Shown here piece after piece: positions 1 through 10,967 of a stretch of 64,000 nt of DNA. The stretch's first letter is position 1; each line of letters begins with the position of its first letter. A program made the position numbers and the translations under genes. The notes beneath the pieces were generated by a model, which saw only the letters and a program-made list of their open reading frames with translations, did not search any database and had not been told where the DNA came from. The DNA comes from Flectonema sp. DT1601 (Eukaryota; Euglenozoa; Diplonemea; Diplonemida; Diplonemidae), in assembly GCA_964019425.1 (NCBI GenBank), contig OZ025830.1, positions 1-64,000 of the forward strand. The letters are read 5' to 3'.

Positions 1-3000
1 TGCGGGTTTGCGGGTTTGCGGGTTTGCGGGTTTGCGGGTTTGCGGGTTTGCGGGTTTGCGGGTTTGCGGGTTTGCGGGTTTGCGGGTTTGCGGGTTTGCG
101 GGTTTGCGGGTTTGCGGGTTTGCGGGTTTGCGGGTTTGCGGGTTTGCGGGTTTGCGGGTTTGCGGGTTTGCGGGTTTGCGGGTTTGCGGGTTTGCGGGTT
201 TGCGGGTTTGCGGGTTTGCGGGTTTGCGGGTTTGCGGGTTTGCGGGTTTGCGGGTTTGCGGGTTTGCGGGTTTGCGGGTTTGCGGGTTTGCGGGTTTGCG
301 GGTTTGCGGGTTTGCGGGTTTGCGGGTTTGCGGGTTTGCGGGTTTGCGGGTTTGCGGGTTTGCGGGTTTGCGGGTTTGCGGGTTTGCGGGTTTGCGGGTT
401 TGCGGGTTTGCGGGTTTGCGGGTTTGCGGGTTTGCGGGTTTGCGGGTTTGCGGGTTTGCGGGTTTGCGGGTTTGCGGGTTTGCGGGTTTGCGGGTTTGCG
501 GGTTTGCGGGTTTGCGGGTTTGCGGGTTTGCGGGTTTGCGGGTTTGCGGGTTTGCGGGTTTGCGGGTTTGCGGGTTTGCGGGTTTGCGGGTTTGCGGGTT
601 TGCGGGTTTGCGGGTTTGCGGGTTTGCGGGTTTGCGGGTTTGCGGGTTTGCGGGTTTGCGGGTTTGCGGGTTTGCGGGTTTGCGGGTTTGCGGGTTTGCG
701 GGTTTGCGGGTTTGCGGGTTTGCGGGTTTGCGGGTTTGCGGGTTTGCGGGTTTGCGGGTTTGCGGGTTTGCGGGTTTGCGGGTTTGCGGGTTTGCGGGTT
801 TGCGGGTTTGCGGGTTTGCGGGTTTGCGGGTTTGCGGGTTTGCGGGTTTGCGGGTTTGCGGGTTTGCGGGTTTGCGGGTTTGCGGGTTTGCGGGTTTGCG
901 GGTTTGCGGGTTTGCGGGTTTGCGGGTTTGCGGGTTTGCGGGTTTGCGGGTTTGCGGGTTTGCGGGTTTGCGGGTTTGCGGGTTTGCGGGTTTGCGGGTT
1001 TGCGGGTTTGCGGGTTTGCGGGTTTGCGGGTTTGCGGGTTTGCGGGTTTGCGGGTTTGCGGGTTTGCGGGTTTGCGGGTTTGCGGGTTTGCGGGTTTGCG
1101 GGTTTGCGGGTTTGCGGGTTTGCGGGTTTGCGGGTTTGCGGGTTTGCGGGTTTGCGGGTTTGCGGGTTTGCGGGTTTGCGGGTTTGCGGGTTTGCGGGTT
1201 TGCGGGTTTGCGGGTTTGCGGGTTTGCGGGTTTGCGGGTTTGCGGGTTTGCGGGTTTGCGGGTTTGCGGGTTTGCGGGTTTGCGGGTTTGCGGGTTTGCG
1301 GGTTTGCGGGTTTGCGGGTTTGCGGGTTTGCGGGTTTGCGGGTTTGCGGGTTTGCGGGTTTGCGGGTTTGCGGGTTTGCGGGTTTGCGGGTTTGCGGGTT
1401 TGCGGGTTTGCGGGTTTGCGGGTTTGCGGGTTTGCGGGTTTGCGGGTTTGCGGGTTTGCGGGTTTGCGGGTTTGCGGGTTTGCGGGTTTGCGGGTTTGCG
1501 GGTTTGCGGGTTTGCGGGTTTGCGGGTTTGCGGGTTTGCGGGTTTGCGGGTTTGCGGGTTTGCGGGTTTGCGGGTTTGCGGGTTTGCGGGTTTGCGGGTT
1601 TGCGGGTTTGCGGGTTTGCGGGTTTGCGGGTTTGCGGGTTTGCGGGTTTGCGGGTTTGCGGGTTTGCGGGTTTGCGGGTTTGCGGGTTTGCGGGTTTGCG
1701 GGTTTGCGGGTTTGCGGGTTTGCGGGTTTGCGGGTTTGCGGGTTTGCGGGTTTGCGGGTTTGCGGGTTTGCGGGTTTGCGGGTTTGCGGGTTTGCGGGTT
1801 TGCGGGTTTGCGGGTTTGCGGGTTTGCGGGTTTGCGGGTTTGCGGGTTTGCGGGTTTGCGGGTTTGCGGGTTTGCGGGTTTGCGGGTTTGCGGGTTTGCG
1901 GGTTTGCGGGTTTGCGGGTTTGCGGGTTTGCGGGTTTGCGGGTTTGCGGGTTTGCGGGTTTGCGGGTTTGCGGGTTTGCGGGTTTGCGGGTTTGCGGGTT
2001 TGCGGGTTTGCGGGTTTGCGGGTTTGCGGGTTTGCGGGTTTGCGGGTTTGCGGGTTTGCGGGTTTGCGGGTTTGCGGGTTTGCGGGTTTGCGGGTTTGCG
2101 GGTTTGCGGGTTTGCGGGTTTGCGGGTTTGCGGGTTTGCGGGTTTGCGGGTTTGCGGGTTTGCGGGTTTGCGGGTTTGCGGGTTTGCGGGTTTGCGGGTT
2201 TGCGGGTTTGCGGGTTTGCGGGTTTGCGGGTTTGCGGGTTTGCGGGTTTGCGGGTTTGCGGGTTTGCGGGTTTGCGGGTTTGCGGGTTTGCGGGTTTGCG
2301 GGTTTGCGGGTTTGCGGGTTTGCGGGTTTGCGGGTTTGCGGGTTTGCGGGTTTGCGGGTTTGCGGGTTTGCGGGTTTGCGGGTTTGCGGGTTTGCGGGTT
2401 TGCGGGTTTGCGGGTTTGCGGGTTTGCGGGTTTGCGGGTTTGCGGGTTTGCGGGTTTGCGGGTTTGCGGGTTTGCGGGTTTGCGGGTTTGCGGGTTTGCG
2501 GGTTTGCGGGTTTGCGGGTTTGCGGGTTTGCGGGTTTGCGGGTTTGCGGGTTTGCGGGTTTGCGGGTTTGCGGGTTTGCGGGTTTGCGGGTTTGCGGGTT
2601 TGCGGGTTTGCGGGTTTGCGGGTTTGCGGGTTTGCGGGTTTGCGGGTTTGCGGGTTTGCGGGTTTGCGGGTTTGCGGGTTTGCGGGTTTGCGGGTTTGCG
2701 GGTTTGCGGGTTTGCGGGTTTGCGGGTTTGCGGGTTTGCGGGTTTGCGGGTTTGCGGGTTTGCGGGTTTGCGGGTTTGCGGGTTTGCGGGTTTGCGGGTT
2801 TGCGGGTTTGCGGGTTTGCGGGTTTGCGGGTTTGCGGGTTTGCGGGTTTGCGGGTTTGCGGGTTTGCGGGTTTGCGGGTTTGCGGGTTTGCGGGTTTGCG
2901 GGTTTGCGGGTTTGCGGGTTTGCGGGTTTGCGGGTTTGCGGGTTTGCGGGTTTGCGGGTTTGCGGGTTTGCGGGTTTGCGGGTTTGCGGGTTTGCGGGTT

Positions 3001-6000
3001 TGCGGGTTTGCGGGTTTGCGGGTTTGCGGGTTTGCGGGTTTGCGGGTTTGCGGGTTTGCGGGTTTGCGGGTTTGCGGGTTTGCGGGTTTGCGGGTTTGCG
3101 GGTTTGCGGGTTTGCGGGTTTGCGGGTTTGCGGGTTTGCGGGTTTGCGGGTTTGCGGGTTTGCGGGTTTGCGGGTTTGCGGGTTTGCGGGTTTGCGGGTT
3201 TGCGGGTTTGCGGGTTTGCGGGTTTGCGGGTTTGCGGGTTTGCGGGTTTGCGGGTTTGCGGGTTTGCGGGTTTGCGGGTTTGCGGGTTTGCGGGTTTGCG
3301 GGTTTGCGGGTTTGCGGGTTTGCGGGTTTGCGGGTTTGCGGGTTTGCGGGTTTGCGGGTTTGCGGGTTTGCGGGTTTGCGGGTTTGCGGGTTTGCGGGTT
3401 TGCGGGTTTGCGGGTTTGCGGGTTTGCGGGTTTGCGGGTTTGCGGGTTTGCGGGTTTGCGGGTTTGCGGGTTTGCGGGTTTGCGGGTTTGCGGGTTTGCG
3501 GGTTTGCGGGTTTGCGGGTTTGCGGGTTTGCGGGTTTGCGGGTTTGCGGGTTTGCGGGTTTGCGGGTTTGCGGGTTTGCGGGTTTGCGGGTTTGCGGGTT
3601 TGCGGGTTTGCGGGTTTGCGGGTTTGCGGGTTTGCGGGTTTGCGGGTTTGCGGGTTTGCGGGTTTGCGGGTTTGCGGGTTTGCGGGTTTGCGGGTTTGCG
3701 GGTTTGCGGGTTTGCGGGTTTGCGGGTTTGCGGGTTTGCGGGTTTGCGGGTTTGCGGGTTTGCGGGTTTGCGGGTTTGCGGGTTTGCGGGTTTGCGGGTT
3801 TGCGGGTTTGCGGGTTTGCGGGTTTGCGGGTTTGCGGGTTTGCGGGTTTGCGGGTTTGCGGGTTTGCGGGTTTGCGGGTTTGCGGGTTTGCGGGTTTGCG
3901 GGTTTGCGGGTTTGCGGGTTTGCGGGTTTGCGGGTTTGCGGGTTTGCGGGTTTGCGGGTTTGCGGGTTTGCGGGTTTGCGGGTTTGCGGGTTTGCGGGTT
4001 TGCGGGTTTGCGGGTTTGCGGGTTTGCGGGTTTGCGGGTTTGCGGGTTTGCGGGTTTGCGGGTTTGCGGGTTTGCGGGTTTGCGGGTTTGCGGGTTTGCG
4101 GGTTTGCGGGTTTGCGGGTTTGCGGGTTTGCGGGTTTGCGGGTTTGCGGGTTTGCGGGTTTGCGGGTTTGCGGGTTTGCGGGTTTGCGGGTTTGCGGGTT
4201 TGCGGGTTTGCGGGTTTGCGGGTTTGCGGGTTTGCGGGTTTGCGGGTTTGCGGGTTTGCGGGTTTGCGGGTTTGCGGGTTTGCGGGTTTGCGGGTTTGCG
4301 GGTTTGCGGGTTTGCGGGTTTGCGGGTTTGCGGGTTTGCGGGTTTGCGGGTTTGCGGGTTTGCGGGTTTGCGGGTTTGCGGGTTTGCGGGTTTGCGGGTT
4401 TGCGGGTTTGCGGGTTTGCGGGTTTGCGGGTTTGCGGGTTTGCGGGTTTGCGGGTTTGCGGGTTTGCGGGTTTGCGGGTTTGCGGGTTTGCGGGTTTGCG
4501 GGTTTGCGGGTTTGCGGGTTTGCGGGTTTGCGGGTTTGCGGGTTTGCGGGTTTGCGGGTTTGCGGGTTTGCGGGTTTGCGGGTTTGCGGGTTTGCGGGTT
4601 TGCGGGTTTGCGGGTTTGCGGGTTTGCGGGTTTGCGGGTTTGCGGGTTTGCGGGTTTGCGGGTTTGCGGGTTTGCGGGTTTGCGGGTTTGCGGGTTTGCG
4701 GGTTTGCGGGTTTGCGGGTTTGCGGGTTTGCGGGTTTGCGGGTTTGCGGGTTTGCGGGTTTGCGGGTTTGCGGGTTTGCGGGTTTGCGGGTTTGCGGGTT
4801 TGCGGGTTTGCGGGTTTGCGGGTTTGCGGGTTTGCGGGTTTGCGGGTTTGCGGGTTTGCGGGTTTGCGGGTTTGCGGGTTTGCGGGTTTGCGGGTTTGCG
4901 GGTTTGCGGGTTTGCGGGTTTGCGGGTTTGCGGGTTTGCGGGTTTGCGGGTTTGCGGGTTTGCGGGTTTGCGGGTTTGCGGGTTTGCGGGTTTGCGGGTT
5001 TGCGGGTTTGCGGGTTTGCGGGTTTGCGGGTTTGCGGGTTTGCGGGTTTGCGGGTTTGCGGGTTTGCGGGTTTGCGGGTTTGCGGGTTTGCGGGTTTGCG
5101 GGTTTGCGGGTTTGCGGGTTTGCGGGTTTGCGGGTTTGCGGGTTTGCGGGTTTGCGGGTTTGCGGGTTTGCGGGTTTGCGGGTTTGCGGGTTTGCGGGTT
5201 TGCGGGTTTGCGGGTTTGCGGGTTTGCGGGTTTGCGGGTTTGCGGGTTTGCGGGTTTGCGGGTTTGCGGGTTTGCGGGTTTGCGGGTTTGCGGGTTTGCG
5301 GGTTTGCGGGTTTGCGGGTTTGCGGGTTTGCGGGTTTGCGGGTTTGCGGGTTTGCGGGTTTGCGGGTTTGCGGGTTTGCGGGTTTGCGGGTTTGCGGGTT
5401 TGCGGGTTTGCGGGTTTGCGGGTTTGCGGGTTTGCGGGTTTGCGGGTTTGCGGGTTTGCGGGTTTGCGGGTTTGCGGGTTTGCGGGTTTGCGGGTTTGCG
5501 GGTTTGCGGGTTTGCGGGTTTGCGGGTTTGCGGGTTTGCGGGTTTGCGGGTTTGCGGGTTTGCGGGTTTGCGGGTTTGCGGGTTTGCGGGTTTGCGGGTT
5601 TGCGGGTTTGCGGGTTTGCGGGTTTGCGGGTTTGCGGGTTTGCGGGTTTGCGGGTTTGCGGGTTTGCGGGTTTGCGGGTTTGCGGGTTTGCGGGTTTGCG
5701 GGTTTGCGGGTTTGCGGGTTTGCGGGTTTGCGGGTTTGCGGGTTTGCGGGTTTGCGGGTTTGCGGGTTTGCGGGTTTGCGGGTTTGCGGGTTTGCGGGTT
5801 TGCGGGTTTGCGGGTTTGCGGGTTTGCGGGTTTGCGGGTTTGCGGGTTTGCGGGTTTGCGGGTTTGCGGGTTTGCGGGTTTGCGGGTTTGCGGGTTTGCG
5901 GGTTTGCGGGTTTGCGGGTTTGCGGGTTTGCGGGTTTGCGGGTTTGCGGGTTTGCGGGTTTGCGGGTTTGCGGGTTTGCGGGTTTGCGGGTTTGCGGGTT

Positions 6001-6350
6001 TGCGGGTTTGCGGGTTTGCGGGTTTGCGGGTTTGCGGGTTTGCGGGTTTGCGGGTTTGCGGGTTTGCGGGTTTGCGGGTTTGCGGGTTTGCGGGTTTGCG
6101 GGTTTGCGGGTTTGCGGGTTTGCGGGTTTGCGGGTTTGCGGGTTTGCGGGTTTGCGGGTTTGCGGGTTTGCGGGTTTGCGGGTTTGCGGGTTTGCGGGTT
6201 TGCGGGTTTGCGGGTTTGCGGGTTTGCGGGTTTGCGGGTTTGCGGGTTTGCGGGTTTGCGGGTTTGCGGGTTTGCGGGTTTGCGGGTTTGCGGGTTTGCG
6301 GGTTTGCGGGTTTGCGGGTTTGCGGGTTTGCGGGTTTGCGGGTTTGCGGG
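1..6350 (+). repeat. (TTTGCGGG)n telomere-like tandem array
   Basis: An 8-bp unit, TTTGCGGG on the plus strand, repeats about 794 times with no variant seen. Because 8 is not a multiple of 3, all three forward frames read the same 8-residue peptide and the reverse frames are also open; the very long open frames are by-products of the repeat and not genes. The array begins at or before the window edge and is interrupted at 6351 by a retroelement. The unit resembles a telomeric repeat in size and G-rich strand bias, but the G-rich strand reads 5' to 3' inward from the left edge, opposite to an ordinary left chromosome end, so an internal or subtelomeric array is more likely. Confidence 0.97.
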
Positions 6351-6498
6351 GAATCACCCTTATCAGTCTGCCATATTTATTTGAAACTATAGAGCAAGGT
6401 ATTGTAATTTGTATGAATGAACTAATGTAAAGATAATTACACGATATGCTAATGCGTAGGGGTGGTTACTGAGTAATGGCGCTTGGCCACGACCCGGC
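6351..6498 (-). repeat. Split direct repeat B2 (148 bp), 3' end of the element
   Basis: Identical over 148 bp to 6842-6989. It joins the 8-bp array directly through a run of four G. Confidence 0.93.
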
Positions 6499-6519
6499 GT
6501 GGTGGGAAGGGTGGGTGGG

Positions 6520-6838
6520 ATTACTTTATTTATTAAGGGAGTACGAAAAGGAGAAAGAGAGCCTATAGAAGTAATGAAAGATGAAACGCGGATACTTTAA
6601 TTGTAGCGAAACGTAAATATCGAATGTTTATTAACGATCGTAAGTATCGCTGATGCTCCTTTCTCGAACGTGTTGCGTCTTATGACTGAAACAAAATGTG
6701 CTGTTTTTCTAGATGTTTTCTTATTCTTTATTTTATATTGCGTACGAGTTGTTTATGCTTTCTTTTGGATAAACGGTAATGTATTTATAAACGATGAGAG
6801 GTAGACATGGCCGACGGATGGTTGATTCCCACGTAACG
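6520..6838 (-). repeat. Split direct repeat A2 (319 bp)
   Basis: Matches 10968-11286 with about two differences. A 21-bp G-rich spacer (6499-6519) separates it from the terminal 148-bp repeat. Confidence 0.93.
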
Positions 6839-6841
6839 GGG

Positions 6842-6989
6842 GAATCACCCTTATCAGTCTGCCATATTTATTTGAAACTATAGAGCAAGGTATTGTAATT
6901 TGTATGAATGAACTAATGTAAAGATAATTACACGATATGCTAATGCGTAGGGGTGGTTACTGAGTAATGGCGCTTGGCCACGACCCGGC
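6842..6989 (-). repeat. Split direct repeat B1 (148 bp)
   Basis: Second copy of 6351-6498. The last codons of the RT/RNase H frame lie within it. Its junction with the neighbouring 319-bp repeat has five G, as expected for a circle junction of the element's ends around a GGG core. Confidence 0.93.
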
Positions 6990-8625
6990 TACCACCACCA
7001 CCGCGCAAGTTGAAGAATCGCCCCAGCGCAAGTTTTGCATCAGCAAGTAGCTTTGGCTGGTTAAGATTAGTTGGAGTGCTCCGTGAAGGATAGTCTGCAG
7101 GATTGCATTTTGTTGACACCCATGAGATTGTGTATGCGCAACCTATCCTTTGTAAGTGATTGAGAGATCCTATCACCTCCCTGTTTAGATCGTAAGAGCG
7201 TGAGGACATCCCCTTTTTGGTTGAGAAGGCAACTGTAGTATTATCAACGTAGATATCGATGTGAGATGCTTCTTCAACTGTCTGCAGCGAGAGATGCAGC
7301 GCCTTAGCCTCAAGAATATTAATGTGCTTCTCGCCCTCTATCGTAGTCCAGCGTTGCCCCAGAATCTTCATCTCCGCTTGTTTAGAAATAATAACTGCAC
7401 CCCATCCGGTGTTAGAAGCGTCAACAAACATCATAATAGAGCCGTCATCAGAGAAGGACTTGATCTCTCGAATCTGTGATACCTCACCTACCCACTGCTC
7501 TATCTGTTTCCTGACCGAGATCGGAATGCTAATGCAATCGTTAACGTCGCAAACCCCCCGATTGAGTGAATTTGTTATTCTTCGAAAGAACTTTAACGCA
7601 TACCAGAAGTTACCTGGGTGAACCCTCGTAATTGCAGAAGCATGCAGAAGCCTCCCTGCTAAGCTTTCAACACCCCCTGCTGTAGGATTAGTAAGATCTG
7701 AGTCCTGGATCTTGTTGCGTAGCTTCTTCGCTACCGATACCGTATGGTCAAGATGATTAAAATGAACACCCAAAAAGTCATAGTCTGTAGCAGCCCGGAT
7801 AGTTTCAGCTGCTTTCCATGTCACATTACAGTCAGCTGCTATTTTGTTAACACCATCAGTAGCTGCCTCGACCTTATCAAGATCACCAGATATTCTAATA
7901 TTATCTATCCATATGTCAGTTACGACACCTTTGTAAGTAAACTCAGGCTTAGCATATGTTGGATCGCCTGCCACTGTAGCAGTCAAAGTGTGCATGATCT
8001 CAGGGGCTGCTACGTGTCCCATTGGCAGCCTCGTTAGTTCAAACCAATTATGTGCACTATCTTGAAACCTGAAGAATCTTCTCGATGCCTGAGGGATCGG
8101 TACTTGGTAAAAGCCTGTTCTTAAGTCCCATTGGGATGCGACCTCCTTCTCCGTCCGATCAAGATAACATGAAATGTGCCCAAGTGGAACTTTCGGATCA
8201 TAGCCTAAGCTCCTAGCCTGTTGGTTTGCCTCCCTCGTCCATAATATAAACCTTTGCCTGTTTGCTCCTTGCCGCTCTTCTAATACAGTAAATGGGATCG
8301 ATTCGAGTTCTCCAGGGCCGCCTGCCTGGGTAGCGATACCTGCCTCTACAAGTTTGTTCGCATGCTCAGTCTGTAATTCTGACCTCTTGTTTCCCTTTCT
8401 GTAGCTAATCTTGCCTTTCCTTGGGTTAAATGTTAAGTTGCAGACTTCTTTAAATCTTTTGAGGGTTTCTTTTGTCATCATCTTCTCCACCTTCTGAATC
8501 TCCAGCGGCTTAACAGGGTGAACGTGAAGTGGACTCGATCGCTCCTCCTCCGTCGTCGGTATTCTAGTGATCTTCGACTTTCGTGTGAAGTTTTGCATCA
8601 CCCGCCTAACCATCGTTGCACTCAT
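6940..8625 (-). CDS. Reverse transcriptase / RNase H of the retroelement
   Basis: About 560 residues from the ATG that overlaps the recombinase stop; the same frame stays open further upstream but there it is a shadow of the recombinase gene. The RT fingers/palm region lies at about residues 60-290, with a DLRTGFYQVPI segment, a RLPMGHVAAPEIM segment and the catalytic-loop equivalent around DIWIDNIRI. A connection region with SLAGRLLHASAI follows, then RNase H with FVDASNTGWGAV, an INILEAKALHL helix, YVDNTTVAF and the C-terminal NPADYPSR. This RT plus RNase H layout without protease or DDE integrase is that of DIRS-order elements. The frame ends inside the 148-bp repeat, as is common for this group. 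Confidence 0.9.
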   Translation of the reverse strand: MSATMVRRVMQNFTRKSKITRIPTTEEERSSPLHVHPVKPLEIQKVEKMMTKETLKRFKEVCNLTFNPRKGKISYRKGNKRSELQTEHANKLVEAGIATQAGGPGELESIPFTVLEERQGANRQRFILWTREANQQARSLGYDPKVPLGHISCYLDRTEKEVASQWDLRTGFYQVPIPQASRRFFRFQDSAHNWFELTRLPMGHVAAPEIMHTLTATVAGDPTYAKPEFTYKGVVTDIWIDNIRISGDLDKVEAATDGVNKIAADCNVTWKAAETIRAATDYDFLGVHFNHLDHTVSVAKKLRNKIQDSDLTNPTAGGVESLAGRLLHASAITRVHPGNFWYALKFFRRITNSLNRGVCDVNDCISIPISVRKQIEQWVGEVSQIREIKSFSDDGSIMMFVDASNTGWGAVIISKQAEMKILGQRWTTIEGEKHINILEAKALHLSLQTVEEASHIDIYVDNTTVAFSTKKGMSSRSYDLNREVIGSLNHLQRIGCAYTISWVSTKCNPADYPSRSTPTNLNQPKLLADAKLALGRFFNLRGGGGSRVVAKRHYSVTTPTH

Positions 8626-9677
8626 AGGTGATTTGTTACCCGCTGGGTTTGTAGAGATACCGCGATGCTCTTGTCGGACCCTGCGTACCTCAGCGTTGTT
8701 TCTGAGACTTGTTCGTTTGACGTCTCGTGCTTCGCCAGTCTGCTGATGAGATACGTTGGGATGGCCCTCCTCGGGTTCTCCGCGTTGAAATTGAATATGT
8801 GTTGGATCGCACCTCTCTTCACACTGTGGCCGCTGTAGCCCTTCATAGCTGGGTCCCGCTTCCACAAGACCCCGACCCTCGCCGTGTCGGTGCTGCAAAG
8901 GGTTTCGAACGGCGAGAGCTTCCTTATAAGTCTGTTGATTTCTTGGACTTGGTCGCCACTGATCACAACGAATCTTGACGTTGTGTAAGGGTTTCTCTTC
9001 TTTCCCTTTGGTGTTTGCCCCCAATCTATTATAACTTGCAGTGGATCTAGGTTTATGAATTGCACTGACGATAACTTTGCCACTTCCCCCCATCGGGACA
9101 TTGTCTTCCATGCTATGATCGCTGTCGCTTTGAGGTCGGGCTTTTGTTCCAACGCCCACTGCATCAGTACTTCCTTTTTGATAGGTGTTGCTTGGCTCTC
9201 CGGAATCGCTGCACCATCCGCCCTTAGAGCTGCTGCTAGGCTTCTGAGAGGCTGATTGTCCCTTCCTATCTTTTTCATTATTGCCGAGAGACCCTTCGCA
9301 TAATTCAGAAGGCCCTGAGGCTTTGCCCCTGTTGCAACTGTAAACAGAACCGCTGTGTCCGCATTGTTCGTCAGGTTCCGCTCGATCGCCCATTTCATGA
9401 ACCGCGACCATAATCGTTTTCTCTGTTCTAGCGTTGACGGTGCCCACATCCCTTTCACTACGTTGTCCAGCTTTCCTAGTGCCCTGTTGACTGAGACCGG
9501 ATCTTCTGGATGTGTTACCTTTGTGGGCTGCCTCTTCAAGATTCTTAGAACTGATTCCGCCATCACACCATTTCTTGTTATTAAGTCTCCGTGATGCGTT
9601 GCTCCAATTTGTTTTCCCAGTTTGTTGTACGGGGTAACGCCTGGCTGGGCCCAGGCGCCCCCACCTGCTGTTGGCAT
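8622..9677 (-). CDS. Tyrosine recombinase of the retroelement
   Basis: A 351-residue protein with the C-terminal catalytic architecture of tyrosine recombinases: an Arg in SRWGEVAKL (about residue 195), the box SGHSVKRGA (H-x-x-x-R, about 285), a helix with LAKHETS, and a terminal LRYAG tyrosine (about 330). The family cuts and rejoins a circular DNA intermediate at a short core sequence, replacing the integrase of LTR elements. It starts directly after ORF1 and its stop overlaps the RT start by the four bases ATGA, so the three frames are tightly packed. The gag-recombinase-RT order is as I recall it for VIPER/TATE elements of kinetoplastids; zebrafish-type Ngaro elements usually carry the recombinase last. 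Confidence 0.88.
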   Translation of the reverse strand: MPTAGGGAWAQPGVTPYNKLGKQIGATHHGDLITRNGVMAESVLRILKRQPTKVTHPEDPVSVNRALGKLDNVVKGMWAPSTLEQRKRLWSRFMKWAIERNLTNNADTAVLFTVATGAKPQGLLNYAKGLSAIMKKIGRDNQPLRSLAAALRADGAAIPESQATPIKKEVLMQWALEQKPDLKATAIIAWKTMSRWGEVAKLSSVQFINLDPLQVIIDWGQTPKGKKRNPYTTSRFVVISGDQVQEINRLIRKLSPFETLCSTDTARVGVLWKRDPAMKGYSGHSVKRGAIQHIFNFNAENPRRAIPTYLISRLAKHETSNEQVSETTLRYAGSDKSIAVSLQTQRVTNHL

Positions 9678-10967
9678 TCAGTTTTGCTTCCTGGGGGTTT
9701 GAGCCCCACGTCCGTTTCCCGAGAGCGGTCTTGACGGCTTCTTCCATGTAAACGGTCTTTTCTTCTTCTCAACATTAAGCATTGCCTTCGAGAGCCTATC
9801 GTTGTCATCCACTTCCAGCTCTGTAATGATATCGGCCATTTTAAGGCCTCTGTCGATCCAACCGGTCTGCATACGCAATGTCGTCAAGATACGATTCCCA
9901 AGGCTCACCATCTCATCCATTTCTTGCCATAGAGTAACCCGTTCCGCCACACGGATCCAGTCGCACAACTGTTCGAAATAGTGATGGAGAATCTTGTCAC
10001 CTGGTTTTACCCTTCCGATACCGTTCATGTATCTCTGCTGGAGATCACGGATAAGATTTGTTGCCTCCCCTTCTGCAATTATTTCTACCCACGAGGACAC
10101 ATCACCTGAATTTACAATATTTTTAGTCATGAATATCCCAGCAGATTTCTCCTTTGCAATGACAGGATCAGGTGTAGCTTCCACTTGCTCTTGCCTAAAA
10201 GCTTGCACGTCGTCTTGAATAGGCTGTACCGGTTGGCTTTGAACCATGTGATTCTCCAAAAGGTTGAAAAGGTGCTCGATCCTTCCATCTTGGCTATTCA
10301 TTCTATGATTCTGTTCGGCATTAGTAGCCTTAATACTCTCTATTATCATATCTAGCTTTCCCCCATGCGTTCTTAGCGCCTGGTCTGTTGCATTTGCTAA
10401 TGTGCTCACCCCTTGGTGAGCTTCAGCGCTTTGTTTGCCAATCGCTGCGGTTGCTTGCGCTTGATGCTGTTGGTTCGCGTTCAGTACTGCTTGCTGTTGC
10501 CCGAGCACCGCTTGACCTGAGGCTAGTTGTCCTTGTCTCTGATTTGTCGTCCCAAGTGCAATTGAGGCTTCACTTAAAACTGTCGAAAATTCTTCCCTTG
10601 TGACTGGGAGCCCTTGCGTTACGCCGCATTCTTGTAGAAGTCTTCTGAATAAGTCGCGATCTTTATTATTAAGATGTGCTAGAACCACTTGCTTTCTTTG
10701 AATCGGAATATTTTGCACATGCGGCAGCAATTCAACTGGTCTTTTTAATGCTGTTGCTAAAACCCGATCCACTAAACCTGAATCAGCATGAACACTCCAT
10801 TCGCCTAGGTTTCTACGTACATCTGACATGTTGTAAACGCCTCTTTTCATCGGCCCTTCTGAAGTTTCTGCTTGCCATACTCCCATTAGTTGCTCCGGAA
10901 AGTGGAAATTAAACTTATTATCAGCCGTCGTAGTATCTATATCCATCGGTGTTTGTCCTGAACACAT
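9678..10967 (-). CDS. Gag-like ORF1 of the tyrosine-recombinase retroelement
   Basis: This 429-residue frame is the first ORF of the element and starts at an ATG touching the 5' repeat. It has no sequence motif that I can name with certainty. The middle (about residues 120-240) is rich in Gln and Ala (QAVLGQQQAVLNANQQHQ-like), suggesting coiled coil, followed by a helical region and a basic tail. Position and composition fit the gag-like structural protein of DIRS-order elements, which would package the RNA. No CCHC knuckle is visible. The next ORF begins at the base after its stop codon, pointing to coupled translation. The assignment rests mainly on position. Confidence 0.7.
   Translation of the reverse strand: MCSGQTPMDIDTTTADNKFNFHFPEQLMGVWQAETSEGPMKRGVYNMSDVRRNLGEWSVHADSGLVDRVLATALKRPVELLPHVQNIPIQRKQVVLAHLNNKDRDLFRRLLQECGVTQGLPVTREEFSTVLSEASIALGTTNQRQGQLASGQAVLGQQQAVLNANQQHQAQATAAIGKQSAEAHQGVSTLANATDQALRTHGGKLDMIIESIKATNAEQNHRMNSQDGRIEHLFNLLENHMVQSQPVQPIQDDVQAFRQEQVEATPDPVIAKEKSAGIFMTKNIVNSGDVSSWVEIIAEGEATNLIRDLQQRYMNGIGRVKPGDKILHHYFEQLCDWIRVAERVTLWQEMDEMVSLGNRILTTLRMQTGWIDRGLKMADIITELEVDDNDRLSKAMLNVEKKKRPFTWKKPSRPLSGNGRGAQTPRKQN

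Noticed and set aside
1-6350. CRISPR array
   Set aside because: Units are contiguous with no spacers, and the window is eukaryotic.
1-6350. Left chromosome end (telomere) as a firm call
   Set aside because: The G-rich strand runs inward from the left edge, opposite to a normal left end, and the window edge need not be a contig end.
8-6430. Giant open frames of over 2,100 codons across the 8-bp array in all forward frames
   Set aside because: They arise because the 8-bp unit has no stop in any frame; each frame reads the same repeated 8-residue peptide and there is no ATG or promoter evidence.
8625-9747. Upstream extension of the RT frame as coding
   Set aside because: It overlaps the recombinase gene in another frame and has composition typical of a shadow; the ATG at 8625 coupled to the recombinase stop is the better start.
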